The position numbers and the translations under genes are program-made. 39,670 nucleotides of DNA from Candidatus Kuenenia stuttgartensis (GTDB taxonomy: Bacteria; Planctomycetota; Planctomycetia; Isosphaerales; Isosphaeraceae): NCBI GenBank assembly GCA_945874095.1, contig CAMCFM010000001.1, forward strand, positions 1 to 39,670. Reading direction: 5' to 3'. Positions 25,225 to 35,300 of this stretch are shown here, piece after piece (the first letter of the stretch is position 1; the number at the start of each line of letters is the position of its first letter). Under the pieces are notes generated by a model. It did not search any database. It saw only the letters and a list, made by a program, of their open reading frames with translations, and had not been told where the DNA came from.

Positions 25225-25638
25225 ATGCAAATCACCATCCAAACCACGGTCAACGCTGATATCGACACTGTCTGGGACGCCTGGACAATGCCGGACGATA
25301 TCAACCAGTGGAACGCGGCCAGCGATGATTGGCACAACCCACGCAGCAGCAACGACCTGCGGCCCGGCGGGCGGTTCAGCTGCCGCATGGAGGCCCGCGA
25401 TGGCAGCTTTGGGTTCGACTTCGAAGGTACTTGCACGCAAGTGGTTCACCAGAAGCTGATTGAATACGTCCTGGGCGACGACCGCTCGGTCACCATCCGC
25501 TTCGAGCCGACCGAAACCGGCGTTCAGGTGGTGGAAACATTTCAGGCCGAAGACGTACACGCCGCCGAGCTACAAAAGCAAGGTTGGTAAATTATCCTCA
25601 ACCGCTTCGCGGCCTATGTCGAATTCAAAAAGCACTGA
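25225..25638 (+). pseudogene. SRPBCC/AHSA1 (activator of Hsp90-like) family gene with premature stop
   Basis: The first 121 codons give an SRPBCC fold protein: MQITIQTTVNADIDTVWDAW, DDINQWNAASDDWH, LRPGGRFSCRMEARDGSFGF, and GVQVVETFQAED. At 25588 a TAA interrupts the usual ending; the same frame continues IILNRFAAYVEFKKH to a TGA at 25636-25638, which is the normal C-terminal helix. A single CAA-to-TAA change (Gln after GW) would explain this. The truncated protein lacks the last helix that closes the ligand cavity. It may still fold; I call it a probable recent pseudogene. Its GC content is visibly higher than that of the neighbours, suggesting a separate origin. Confidence 0.75.
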
Positions 25639-25710
25639 TGCCCGCGCCTCAGCTATCGCAGGACAAAACCTTGTCCCAGTTCAATTCAACAATGGGTCAC
25701 AACAATTGGG

Positions 25711-25901
25711 AATGCCACTAAGTTAATCACAAGAACTGACACTATAAAAGGTTAAATTCATCGCTGATCAATGACACTCCGTTTGCGAACGACGCCTTCG
25801 GCTTCAGTGCCAGACACGCGAGGGCATTCATCCCGGACGAACGTCGAATCGGTTATAACTCATTTCTTCTCATCTGGTTACAGCTTAACTTAGTGGCATT
25901 C
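25711..25901. mobile_element. 191-bp element with perfect 17-bp inverted ends (MITE-like)
   Basis: GAATGCCACTAAGTTAA at 25711-25727 is repeated in exact inverse at 25885-25901. The interior has no recognisable gene. No convincing target duplication flanks it. It could be a miniature inverted-repeat element or two ends left by a deleted insertion sequence. This is the main content of the gap 25639-25973. Confidence 0.5.
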
Positions 25902-25973
25902 GGGGCATTCTTCGTTAACGGAGTCTCAATCCGGTCTAAACCAGATCGGGTACGCAGGTTACGGTAGCTCACA

Positions 25974-26330
25974 ATGACCAATCCATCGTCACACAACTTA
26001 CTCGATCATGATTCAGGGCTCATCCGCAACCACTTCACCCTCAACCAACTCACCGATTTCGCCCGTGGTGTGTTGTCCGACTCCAACAGAGACGGTATCA
26101 TCGATTTTATGGCTTCGCCCTTGCGGACCCAGGCCTGGTACCTCGACGCGATGTGCAACTGGCAGTCTCTTTCCACCAACGACACCGGGCAGAACCGCAC
26201 GCACAACGCTCGGAACCAGGTCACCGGCGTGGGCTCCGCGACACTCACTTTCGACGCCAACGGCAGCATGACGACCGACGAATCCGCTGCGAATAAGCCG
26301 GATGATCCCTTGATCTTCGAATCACCGTGA
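25974..26330 (+). pseudogene. RHS-repeat protein fragment
   Basis: 118 codons resembling the interior of giant planctomycete RHS/YD-repeat proteins: LNQLTDFARGVLSDSNRDGI, AWYLDAMCNWQSLSTN, RTHNARNQVTGVGSATLTFD and ANGSMTTDE. A full gene would have thousands of residues with signal peptide and core; here a stop codon lies immediately upstream in frame and unrelated sequence follows PDDPLIF. Some repeat positions are off-consensus (DAMCNW where DAxGNW is usual). It is a decayed remnant. Confidence 0.75.
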
Positions 26331-26368
26331 AGCGGTCGAGGCCGCCCCGGAACTTTCCTGAATATCCC

Positions 26369-26392
26369 AAACGGCTCCTGGCCCCGTTTTCC
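26369..26392 (-). repeat. Short dispersed motif upstream of msrA
   Basis: On the minus strand GGAAAACGGGGCCAGGAGCC, one of four related motifs around msrA (others at 27264-27285, 27283-27304 and 27366-27392). Confidence 0.45.
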
Positions 26393-26504
26393 GCCATTTC
26401 CGTTCGAAACCCACTTTGACTTCCCCACAATCCGCGATAGTATGAAATTACCCTAAGCTCGGAGCTTGTGACTCCGATCCATCGCATTCGAAGGAGAACT
26501 CCGC

Positions 26505-27212
26505 GTGACAGTCTTCTCTCTTGCACTCATCCTGATTGGCCTCGGGGGCACCAACATGTCCGACGACCCCAAACCCGCGCCTGATGCTCCGGCACAAACC
26601 CCCACTCCCACCGTTCAACCCGCTAAGCTCGAAACGATCGTTCTCGGCGGCGGCTGCTTCTGGTGCACCGAAGCCGTTTATGAAGAACTTCTGGGAGTCG
26701 AGGATGTCACCAGTGGCTACTCCGGCGGAAGCATTCGAAATCCCTCATATGAACAAGTCCTCTCCGGTTTCACGGGCCATGCCGAAGTGATCAAAATCAC
26801 TTACGACCCGTCCGTCATCAAGCCCGAAGACCTGCTCCACGTCTTCTTAACCGTCCACGACCCCACCACGCTCAACCAGCAAGGTCCCGATCACGGCACC
26901 CAATACCGCTCGGTCATTTTTGTCTCGAACGAAGCCGAACGAGAGCGGGCGATGAAAATCATGAAGGAAGTCGCCGACGCCAAAGTCTGGCGCAACCCGA
27001 TCGTCACCACCATCGAACCCCTCAAAACCTTTTACCCCGCCGAGGACTATCATCAAGACTACTACCGCCAATTCAAGACCGCACGCGGACCCAAAGTGCT
27101 CCAAATGAACGCGAACTACTGCCGCGCGGTCATCGAACCCAAGGTCGCCAAGTTTCGCAAGAAATACGCCGCACAACTCAAAAAGAAACCTGCGATACCC
27201 ACCAAACCGTAA
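26505..27212 (+). CDS. msrA: Peptide methionine-S-sulfoxide reductase MsrA
   Basis: 235 residues. The start is GTG at 26505, because AAGGAG ends eight bases upstream; an ATG at 26556 is internal. The N-terminus is hydrophobic (FSLALILIGLGG) and followed by a Pro-rich linker (residues 20-42), so the enzyme may be exported or membrane-tethered. The catalytic motif GGGCFWCTEAVYEEL places the nucleophile at Cys 51. Other conserved parts are TSGYSGGS, YEQVLSGFTGHAEVI, DHGTQYRSVIF and the substrate segment FYPAEDYHQDYY. A C-terminal Cys in NYCRAV can serve as resolving residue. It reduces the S-form of methionine sulfoxide in proteins. It stands alone among repeats and gene fragments. Confidence 0.95.
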   Translation: MTVFSLALILIGLGGTNMSDDPKPAPDAPAQTPTPTVQPAKLETIVLGGGCFWCTEAVYEELLGVEDVTSGYSGGSIRNPSYEQVLSGFTGHAEVIKITYDPSVIKPEDLLHVFLTVHDPTTLNQQGPDHGTQYRSVIFVSNEAERERAMKIMKEVADAKVWRNPIVTTIEPLKTFYPAEDYHQDYYRQFKTARGPKVLQMNANYCRAVIEPKVAKFRKKYAAQLKKKPAIPTKP

Positions 27213-27460
27213 TCGAAGCGTAAGGGCTCAGGTCATGCGCCTGTGCCTTCTGATGTCAGGGAAGGATAAAGGGTCAGGGGTAGGAAAAGGGTCAGGAGTA
27301 GAATGGGTCGAGGGAATATAGGGGCCAAGAGCCTATCTGGTAATTTGAGGTCTTTCGAGTCAAGTTAACGGGCTCCTGCCCCCTTTTCTTCCCCCTCCCT
27401 CAGTTTGTTAACCCCTTAATGGGAGGGGTATGTGAGGCGAGCCATCACGATTGAACAAGT
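27213..27460. other. Intergenic region after msrA with three motif copies
   Basis: Contains GGATAAAGGGTCAGGGGTAG (27264 on), GGAAAAGGGTCAGGAGTAG (27283 on) in tandem, and an inverted relative, TAACGGGCTCCTGCCCCC followed by TTTTCTTCC, at 27366-27392. No gene or terminator is evident. Confidence 0.45.
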
Positions 27461-27717
27461 TATGGCTTGCGTTTACAAAAGGGAGCGATCAAGCTGATCG
27501 ACTTCGGGCTTGCTGTTTCTAAAGATCCCACAAATTCGAATGGAAGGATTACGGCTGGAACCAAGGGCTTTACGTCTCCCGAACAGGCGATTGAATGACG
27601 CAGGTGAATCCGGATGAGCGGTATCAGAGCATTCTGGAAGTCATTAACGACTTGGAATTCCTGAAAGCGCATGGTTCCCTGCCTACGACTCGATTGGGGA
27701 TGGAAATGAGCATCTAA
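27461..27717 (+). pseudogene. Hanks-type Ser/Thr protein kinase remnant
   Basis: One frame gives LQKGAIKLIDFGLAV (the DFG metal loop), then GRITAGTKGFTSPEQAIE and a TGA at 27596-27598. A second frame gives QVNPDERYQSILEVINDLEFLKAH and ends at 27717. These are the activation segment and the last kinase helix, with the region between them lost and a frame change. The ATP-binding lobe is absent. The remnant ends where the ISL3 element begins, so that insertion may have broken it. Confidence 0.75.
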
Positions 27718-28617
27718 AATTGGCTCTTCCGCACTTTTGGTTGACACGGGAGTTTTAGCAAGACCCTCCGCCTCAACAGTTCAAAACTTCCCCGACCATA
27801 CATCTGGCGTTTGATTGTTTTCAGTCGGTTCACCTGACCCTCGACCTGACCGTTGCTCCATTCGCAGTTCAACGCCTCCTTCACGGCCATTTCGTCTTGC
27901 TGAAGGCCGGATGCAAAATGACGAATCTCCGATGGCATTTCCTTTGAAATCGCTTCACTCAGCCAACCTGTCCAATTCTCAATTCGGTGATTGCAAACCA
28001 TTTTGACGAATTCCTGACCAACTTTTCTGGCTTGGCGGAACACTGGATTGATTGACAAAAGCCTGTCCAGGAAGTGTTTGTCTTCGGTAGTCAGATACTC
28101 ATCATCGATGACCAGCAGACGTGAAACAGTTGACGCCGATGGCGGTTCGCCTGAACACTTGACTGCGACAGGCTTCAACGCCCCCCCCCGCCACTTGGCA
28201 ACCATCCTGCGAACCGCATAGCAATGCCCGGTGTAGCCTTGTTCGCGTACTTCTCGATAAATCCCGCCGCATTTGGAAATGAGAATCCATCAGTCGAGAG
28301 GAGCATCAGGCATAAACAGGTGCCAGTTTTGGGATACGCTCGCAAAAGATTCGACGGATGTAGAAACCATTGTCACAGTAGTACTTTCGTACAATCAGCA
28401 GGATTCTCAGACGCCTGGTGATGAGTGGAAGATCGGAAATCTTACTGGTGTATAGACTACGAACATGATTAGAAAGGGTGTGGCAGATTGGACACGAGGC
28501 AGTTTTTGAGATCGATCTGATATTTATCAGGAAATGTTCAGCCCTTTGACAAGGCTGAAGACCTTGAAACAGGCGGGATCGAAGAACTCGGTGTAAGTGC
28601 ACATGTCTAAACCCCAT
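27714..28617 (-). pseudogene. ISL3-family transposase, internally deleted
   Basis: The N-terminal part (28617-28306) carries the ISL3 zinc-ribbon pattern SCPICHTLSNHVRSLYTSKI, LPLITRRLRILLIVRKYYCD and RRIFCERIP. The C-terminal part (about 28275-27714) carries GIYREVREQGYTGHCYAVRR, DRLLSINPVFRQARKV and the strong ISL3 ending CEWSNGQVEGQVNRLKTIKR, then MYGRGSFELLRRRVLLK. The catalytic middle between VYA and GIYREV is missing, with frame changes at the join and near a nine-C run at 28181-28189. The frame runs out through the left inverted end before stopping at 27714. Confidence 0.82.
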
Positions 28618-28690
28618 TCACTTCTGAGGATAGATATCCATACCCATTCAGAATTATACGGAGGGTTTGTACCAAAAGTGCGGAAGAGCC
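27722..28690 (-). mobile_element. Internally deleted ISL3 element with matching 20-bp inverted ends
   Basis: GGCTCTTCCGCACTTTTGGT at 27722-27741 and its exact inverse at 28671-28690 frame the transposase remnant. Flanks CATCTAAAATT (left) and CATCAAATCG (right) are similar but not an exact eight-base duplication. Because the ends are intact the element could still be moved in trans. Confidence 0.75.
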
Positions 28691-28917
28691 CATCAAATCG
28701 GGCCTCCCACAGCGGCTTCTTTACAGCGTTGAGAACTTCTTTATCACCCACTTCAAACAACTAGCCTTACTCAAGCTTATGAACCTTGACTAGGACCTTG
28801 TGTCTGAAACTTCTGGAAACCAGAAGGCTCGCCGTTTAGTCTTGCCGACCGATGACCTATACAAACAGAAGGACTGGTGTGATACTATCAACCTGCTGCG
28901 TGGCCGACATCACAAGA

Positions 28918-29349
28918 ATGAGGTATTTACCAGTGGGTGATCAACTTAAATTCGAGCCTTCAAACCTGACCCAGCCTCAGTTCCACCAGTTGTCGGAATG
29001 TGCGCATGCGGCGGAAAATTTATCTCCCCAGGTGCTAATTACTGCTGCAAAACAACACCTTGAGCGTACTCAAGCCGCCCATGCGTCTAATCGGCTAATC
29101 AATTTACGCCTTGCTACTGCAATTGTCAGTGTGCTGGAAGAGTTGGTGAACGCCCGGGGTATCATGGAAACAAATCAGGCGTGGTGGTTGAGAGGAGCGA
29201 TGTACTATTTCACAACCAGCAACGATGATGAGCCTGATTTTCAATCGCCTCTAGGGTTTGAGGACGATGCTGAAATCCTGAATGCCTGCTTGAAATTTAT
29301 CGACCGAAACGACCTATGTCTGAATGTTGAGGATTACGACAATGCCTAA
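28918..29349 (+). CDS. YkvA/DUF1232-like small protein at the head of the defence operon
   Basis: 143 residues from ATG 28918. The start is uncertain: a GTG at 28933 has GAGG upstream, and the frame is open back to 28852. The C-terminal half matches the DUF1232 (YkvA) pattern: LRGAMYYFTTSNDDEPDFQS, then PLGFEDDAEILNACLKFI, i.e. a hydrophobic helix, D-x-x-PD, lG-x-xDD and another helix. The N-terminal half is helical (PQFHQLSECAHAAENLSPQV). The molecular role of DUF1232 is unknown. Its stop lies inside the next gene (eight-base overlap), so it is the first gene of the operon and probably works with the helicase. Confidence 0.7.
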   Translation: MRYLPVGDQLKFEPSNLTQPQFHQLSECAHAAENLSPQVLITAAKQHLERTQAAHASNRLINLRLATAIVSVLEELVNARGIMETNQAWWLRGAMYYFTTSNDDEPDFQSPLGFEDDAEILNACLKFIDRNDLCLNVEDYDNA

Positions 29350-32329
29350 AGTCGTTACTCCGACACCCGGGATGCGTGTGCTGTGCCGAGATGCAGAATG
29401 GTTGGTAACGCGTGTGGATCCCTCGGATCACACCCACGAAAATTACGCAGTGCATTGCATCGGTGCTGATGACCTCGTTCGCGGGCATGAGGCCATCTTT
29501 CTAACGCAACTCGATGCGATCGAACCGGTCGACCCTCGCAACACGCAGCTCGTGCGGGACCAGTCCAGTGGATATAGGTTGGCAAAGCTATTTCTGGAAG
29601 CACAACTGCGACAGATGCCTGCCACCGGAGTTCAACCGGACTTGAAAGGCATGGGTGCCTTCAAGCCGATGAACTTTCAGGTTCAGACAGTTCAATGGGC
29701 ACTGAAACAGTTGCGACCCAGGCTGCTGTTGGCCGATGCCGTGGGGCTCGGCAAAACAATCCAGGTTGGGATGATCCTTTCCGAACTGATGCGTCGTGGA
29801 CGGGCCAGTCGGATTCTGGTTCTGGCGAAGAAGTCGATGCTGACTCAGTTCCAGTCGGAATTGTGGAACCGATTTGGCATCCCACTTGTGCGACTTGACT
29901 CCGATGGTATTGCGAAACTTCGATTGCGAATTCCTAGCAACAAGAATCCCTTCGAAGTTTACCATCGCATCATCATCAGTATCGATACCCTCAAGAACGT
30001 GGGCAGCTATCGTCATTTTCTCGAAAACACTCGCTGGGACTGTGTCGTCATCGATGAAGCACACAACGTGGCGGGAGCGAGCGTTCCCGAAAGACACCTT
30101 GCCTATCGTCTGGCCCGACTTTTATCTCGTCGAACCGACTCGATGTTGCTGACAACCGCAACACCTCATAACGGCAAACGCGAGACCTTTGGCCGACTGA
30201 TTTCCCTACTTGATCCCTCCGCCATCCCAGATCCTGATTTCAAGGAGTATAGCGCCGAGGACATCAAAGGGTTCTTCCTAATGCGCTTCAAGGAGGATGT
30301 CCGTGAGGATGCAGGTGAGAATCTGACGGACCGAATGCTGGTTCCTATAGAGCAAACGACCGTTCCGGCCAGCGAAGACGAGGAGAAAGTCTACGCCGCC
30401 CTGTCTGAGCTACGGGAGGAAACGAAAAGAAATAAGGGGAACGAAGACTGGAAAAACAACGTTCTTGTGCAGTACGGGATCTACAAACAATTCCTGTCCA
30501 GCCCCGAATCCTGTCGTAAAACTCTTCGAAAGCGAATTGTCGCCGTTCAGAAACATTCCTCCACCAGCCCTGAATTGCTATTTCTAGATGGGATCGATTC
30601 ACTTCTATCCAGTATGAGCATCCGCGAGTCGTCACGGTACAAATTGCTCAAAGCACAACTGGACGAAATTGGCTGGAATGGTTCACCCGCAAGTCCGCGT
30701 GTTCTCGTATTCACGGAATACCGTGAAACTCAGGATGCTCTGGCGGAGGCACTGTCAAACGACTACAAGCTGAATTACTCTTCGAAGTTCGAGCAACAGC
30801 CAAAGCAGGTCCTGGCAACGATCAATGGGTCTTGCCCAGACATCTGTCTGATGGACACGGTGGAGGCGTTCGGGACGGCATCATCAGAACTGCGGATGCT
30901 GCTGGCTACAGATGTGGCATCAGAAGGCGTGAACCTTCATCACCAGTGTCACAACATCATCCACTACGACCTGCCATGGTCGATCATCACGCTGATTCAA
31001 CGTAACGGCCGTATCGACCGCTTCGGGCAATTGCAGAACCCGGTCCTGCGTTACCTGCGTGTAAGCACTCGGGATGGTATGTTGAAGGGTGATGAGTCAA
31101 TCTTCGAACGTTTGATCGAGAAGGTCGAAGAGATCAACCGTTCTACCCGCCAGGGAGAAACGGTTCTGAAACTCTATGACCCCGAAGCGGAGGAGCGCTA
31201 CATAGCCCAAAAGGGAATCCTCCATGGTGATTCCGAGGTTTTGGAAAAAGCAGCCGCACAGAGCAGTCCCGAGGCAAACGAGCTGGAAACTATACTCAGC
31301 CAGGCCAATCCCTCAGGGCAGGAGGACTTTCTGAAATTCCTGCTTGGAGAGACCGATGAAGCTCCCTCTCAGTCGACAACTCTGGACTCCGCTGACAAAG
31401 TCAGTTCACGACTTCGCCTTTATGACGATCGGCGATTCCTGATCGAAGGATATCGATACCTCGCGGAACTGAGTCAGAATTACTCTGCCATTGAGGAGAA
31501 CGGTAAAGTGATTCTTCTCAGTGCCCCAAAAGACCTCTGTCGTCGGTTGGGAGCGCCCAGCGAGTCGAATGACGTTGTATTCGGAGCAACAGCGATTCCT
31601 TCCGAAGCATGGCCTCAAGACAACCAATTTCGCCTGTCGGATGATTCGGATCGTATCGAGCTGGCAATCAGAGCAGCAAGAAATACGTCGGGACATTGGT
31701 CAAGGGAGCTGATGGCCACCGACCAGCAACCGATTCTGAAATGGATCACCGAGCGACTGTTAATGCTGATGAAGCGAGGCGAGTGCCCGCACATCACTTC
31801 TCGCAAGCTTGAAAAAGGCGAGCTTTGCTTTTGCTTCATCGGTCAGTTCAGCTCCCGGGCGGGTGCCCCATTGGCCGTTGATGCTCACGCTATCTCGTTC
31901 CGAAAGGGGGGCGGCTTTCAACATCGTCCTCTACGCGAAGCTTTGGATAGGGCGGGTTTCGATAGCCTGGTCAACGAAGGCAAGGTCGGCGATCTGGATG
32001 CGATTCGAGGCCCCCTGATTGCGTCGGCTGTCGAAGCAAGCCTGGATTACTTGCGGAAACTGGGCCACCAACACGTGGAAAGCCTCTTGCCCTTACTTCG
32101 ACGGGAGAACCGTCGTCTGCGTAACTGGAAGAATCGGCGTGAAGAGCTGCTTGCCAGTCGGATTGAAAAACTGTCGCCCAATCACCCTAAAGCCAAGATG
32201 TACCGCAAGGATCTGGAAGAGATGGACGCCTACATCCGAGACCGGGAAGAGAATTGGCAGGATACCTACTTCACGGCTTCCACTGAACCATCGACTCAAT
32301 TGGTCCTGGTGATTGAAGGGCTGAACTGA
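29342..32329 (+). CDS. SNF2/RapA-type helicase, DISARM DrmD-like
   Basis: 995 residues from ATG 29342 (GAGG nine bases upstream; it overlaps the previous stop). Superfamily 2 motifs in order: QTVQWAL (Q-motif), LLADAVGLGKTIQVGMIL (Walker A, near 137), CVVIDEAHNV (DEAH, near 238), TTATPHNG (motif III), RVLVFTEYRETQDAL (helicase C domain), LLATDVASEGVNLHHQCHN (motif V) and QRNGRIDRFGQ (motif VI). The final 350 residues are specific to this subfamily and end in a charged coiled-coil-like region. Length, N-terminus and the directly following large methylase fit DrmD of class 1 DISARM, where the helicase acts in phage restriction. Other defence helicases (for example those of large restriction systems) are the alternative. 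Confidence 0.85.
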   Translation: MPKVVTPTPGMRVLCRDAEWLVTRVDPSDHTHENYAVHCIGADDLVRGHEAIFLTQLDAIEPVDPRNTQLVRDQSSGYRLAKLFLEAQLRQMPATGVQPDLKGMGAFKPMNFQVQTVQWALKQLRPRLLLADAVGLGKTIQVGMILSELMRRGRASRILVLAKKSMLTQFQSELWNRFGIPLVRLDSDGIAKLRLRIPSNKNPFEVYHRIIISIDTLKNVGSYRHFLENTRWDCVVIDEAHNVAGASVPERHLAYRLARLLSRRTDSMLLTTATPHNGKRETFGRLISLLDPSAIPDPDFKEYSAEDIKGFFLMRFKEDVREDAGENLTDRMLVPIEQTTVPASEDEEKVYAALSELREETKRNKGNEDWKNNVLVQYGIYKQFLSSPESCRKTLRKRIVAVQKHSSTSPELLFLDGIDSLLSSMSIRESSRYKLLKAQLDEIGWNGSPASPRVLVFTEYRETQDALAEALSNDYKLNYSSKFEQQPKQVLATINGSCPDICLMDTVEAFGTASSELRMLLATDVASEGVNLHHQCHNIIHYDLPWSIITLIQRNGRIDRFGQLQNPVLRYLRVSTRDGMLKGDESIFERLIEKVEEINRSTRQGETVLKLYDPEAEERYIAQKGILHGDSEVLEKAAAQSSPEANELETILSQANPSGQEDFLKFLLGETDEAPSQSTTLDSADKVSSRLRLYDDRRFLIEGYRYLAELSQNYSAIEENGKVILLSAPKDLCRRLGAPSESNDVVFGATAIPSEAWPQDNQFRLSDDSDRIELAIRAARNTSGHWSRELMATDQQPILKWITERLLMLMKRGECPHITSRKLEKGELCFCFIGQFSSRAGAPLAVDAHAISFRKGGGFQHRPLREALDRAGFDSLVNEGKVGDLDAIRGPLIASAVEASLDYLRKLGHQHVESLLPLLRRENRRLRNWKNRREELLASRIEKLSPNHPKAKMYRKDLEEMDAYIRDREENWQDTYFTASTEPSTQLVLVIEGLN

Positions 32330-35300
32330 TGCCGCTCGACACCTGCGTCACAAACGTCGGCGAATACTATTCGTCCCACTACCTCGACAGCTTTTTTGCC
32401 AAAGATGTCAAGGAACTCGTCGCAAAATGGTATGAACAAGGTTCGGAAGGCCCCCCACGGCGTCTCCAGAACCTGTCGCAATACTATTTCCGCGCCAAAA
32501 CCCAGGTACTCGACGAAGAAGAACCAATTCGGCGGCGTTTTTCGGGTGACGAAGCTCTCGCCTGGCATTCCCGGCTCCTGCAAGCCCTGGGATACAGCGA
32601 TTTGCAAGCTTTTGACCACCCGGTCGAAGGCGGCGACACTTTTGTGCCTGTACTCGGCCGCGTCAACCGCTACAATCAGCCTTGGCTGGTGGTCTGTGAA
32701 ACCCATTTCTGCCTGCCCGAAGCAAGCCTGAAGGAAGGCATGCCCAGCGAGGATCCGCTCGGTATGGAACCTTTCATCGATCAACTCACAACCAGGTCCG
32801 ATCACGACCTCTGCACTGGTGACTGGAGCCGATGTGTAGGCCGAGTTTTTACTGAAGAAGACGCGCCTCGATGGATCATTCTCCTCGCCGGCAGTCAATT
32901 GCTGCTGCTTGACCGCAATACGTTCGCCCAAGGCCGATTCCTCGCGTTTGACCTGGACGACGCCTTCGGGCGTAAGGAAAAAGAGACCTTCAACCACATT
33001 GCGGCATTCCTCTCCGCAGAGTCGCTCTGCCCCGACGGTGAATCCGACGAAGTCCTGCTCGATAAGCTCGAAGAACAAAGTCACAAATTCGCTCACGGTG
33101 TCACTGAAAACCTCCAGTTCGCCGTACGGGAAGCCATAGAACTGCTGGTCAACGAATGGGCACGCGATCGCACTGAGCGTGAAAAACGGCCACTTCTTAG
33201 GATTTCCCGTGAAGAACTCAAGGCCAACGGCCAAAACCTACGCGTCAATCTCCCGGAACTGGACGATCGAAACTATAAAATCACCGCCGAACACCTTCGG
33301 CGTGAGGCCCTGACGTTCGTCTATCGACTCCTCTTTTGTTTTTACGCCGAAGCCCGCGGCGGTGAACTGGAAATTCTTCCGGTGGACGACACCATCTACC
33401 GACTCGGCTACAGCCTGGAATCGCTCCGCGACCTGGAACTCGTGCCACTCACCGAGGCCACCAGCTCTGGAACCTATTTTCATCAGCATCTGAAACACCT
33501 CTTCCGTATCATCCACAACGGTTTCCATCCCGGTGACCACTCCGGGCAAGAGATCCAGTCTCGCCTGCTGCTCAATAACGAAATGGTCCGCGCCTTCGAA
33601 GTGCGGCCGCTCACGGCCACTTTGTTCTCTCCAGATGCCACTCCACTGCTGAACCGGGCTGAACTCTCCAACCGCTGCCTGCAAAAGGTGATCCACTACC
33701 TATCACTCAGCAAGGACGATCGGTCTCGAACCGTCGGCCGTGTGAATTATGCCGAACTTGGTATCAACCAGTTGGGGGCCGTCTATGAGGGTTTGCTCTC
33801 TTACAAAGGCATGTTTGCCGACCAGGACCTGATACACGTCAAACCCAAAGACAAAGACTTTGGCGACAAGAAAACCCCCACCTGGTTTGTCCCCCGGGAA
33901 CGCATGGAAGAATTTGAGCGGGATGAAGTCGAACGACTGACCGACGGCATGCCACGAATTTACCGTAAAGGCGAATTCATCCTGCACCTGAACGGCATCG
34001 ACCGCGAACAGTCGGCATCCTACTACACGCCAGAAGTGCTCACCAAATGCCTGGTAGAAGAAGCCCTGCGCGAACTGCTCAAAGATTACACGCCCGACGA
34101 TGCCGACAAAATTCTCCATCTGAAAATCTGCGAACCCGCCATGGGCAGTGGCGCGTTCCTGAACGAGGCCGCTGAACAACTGGCGATCCGCTATCTGGAG
34201 CTAAAGCAGAAACAGCTCCAGGAAAGATACCCGGATGGCGAAGTGCCGCTCGCTGATCTGCCTCTGGTGCACCAGGAAAAACTCGGTACGCTTGCCACAA
34301 ATCCGCCTGACTTCGCTTTCGCAACCGTTCCCACCAGCATTGAACCAGCCCGCTTTGGCGACGAACTCCGACGCGTCAAGCACTACATCGCCACCAACAA
34401 CATCTATGGCGTTGACTTGAATGAAACCGCCGTCGAGCTGGGCCAGCTCTCGCTCTGGCTGGGCAGCATTCACCGGCTGCTGGTCAAAGAAGGTGACAAC
34501 GGCGGGCGGGACATCTATAAATCAGGTGCCACACCCTGGTTCGGCCTGCGCCTGCGGTGTGGCAACAGCCTGATCGGTGCGCGGCGATCTGTCTGGACCG
34601 CCGAACAGCTCAAACGTGGCGAGCATGCGTGGGACTCGAAACTGATCCAGCAGGTGCAGTCCGATATCGAGGCCCTGCAGGCCAACGCCTCTCTTGAAAC
34701 AATCGCCCTCTATCGCAAGGAAACGATCGACCTGGCCTGCAAAATCAAATGGGCCGACCTCGCTAAAGATGCCGAGCAGTGCCGCGCTCAGGTGGTGCGA
34801 TTTTGCGAATGTGCCCGCGAACGTAATACAACCGGAATGATTCCTGAAGAGAAGTCGCTGTACGAAAATCAGCAGACGACCTGGAAATGGGTCGGTAATC
34901 AAAAGGATCAGGACGCCCTGCTGGCCCTCTTTGACCTGCTGCCCAAGGGGCGCATACGCACGGTAGAGCGGATCTCGTTTGAGATCTTCCAGACTCTGGG
35001 CGAGCAGCATGCCGACTTCAAGGCGGGCTTGCCCCGGCTGCTCAAGCCGGGCACGGCTCGTGGCAGCGATGAGGTTTATCACTTCCTGGTCTTTGACCCC
35101 GAGATGGTGCCCACCCGCAGCGACTCGCTGATGAAATCGTTCTGGAAGGCGGATTGCGCCTCGGCGGCCGATTGGGTGAAGAAGCAGGTCACTCCCAAAT
35201 GGAAGAACGACGAGATTGCTGAAGCCCTGGCGGTTTGCGGGCTGATTGACGCGCACTGGCGTAACTACGCCCAGCAGCGTGCAGAGGCTCTTGCGGCCAC

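Noticed and set aside
27264..27304. A CRISPR array
   Set aside because: Only two short, imperfect tandem copies with no spacers of even length and no cas genes.
27714..28700. Exact eight-base target duplication of the ISL3 element
   Set aside because: The flanks CATCTAAAATT and CATCAAATCG are similar but do not match exactly, so I do not claim one.
32296..33234. 312-codon open frame on the minus strand
   Set aside because: Antisense to the start of the large methylase; the methylase frame has clear motifs and coupled start, this frame has none.
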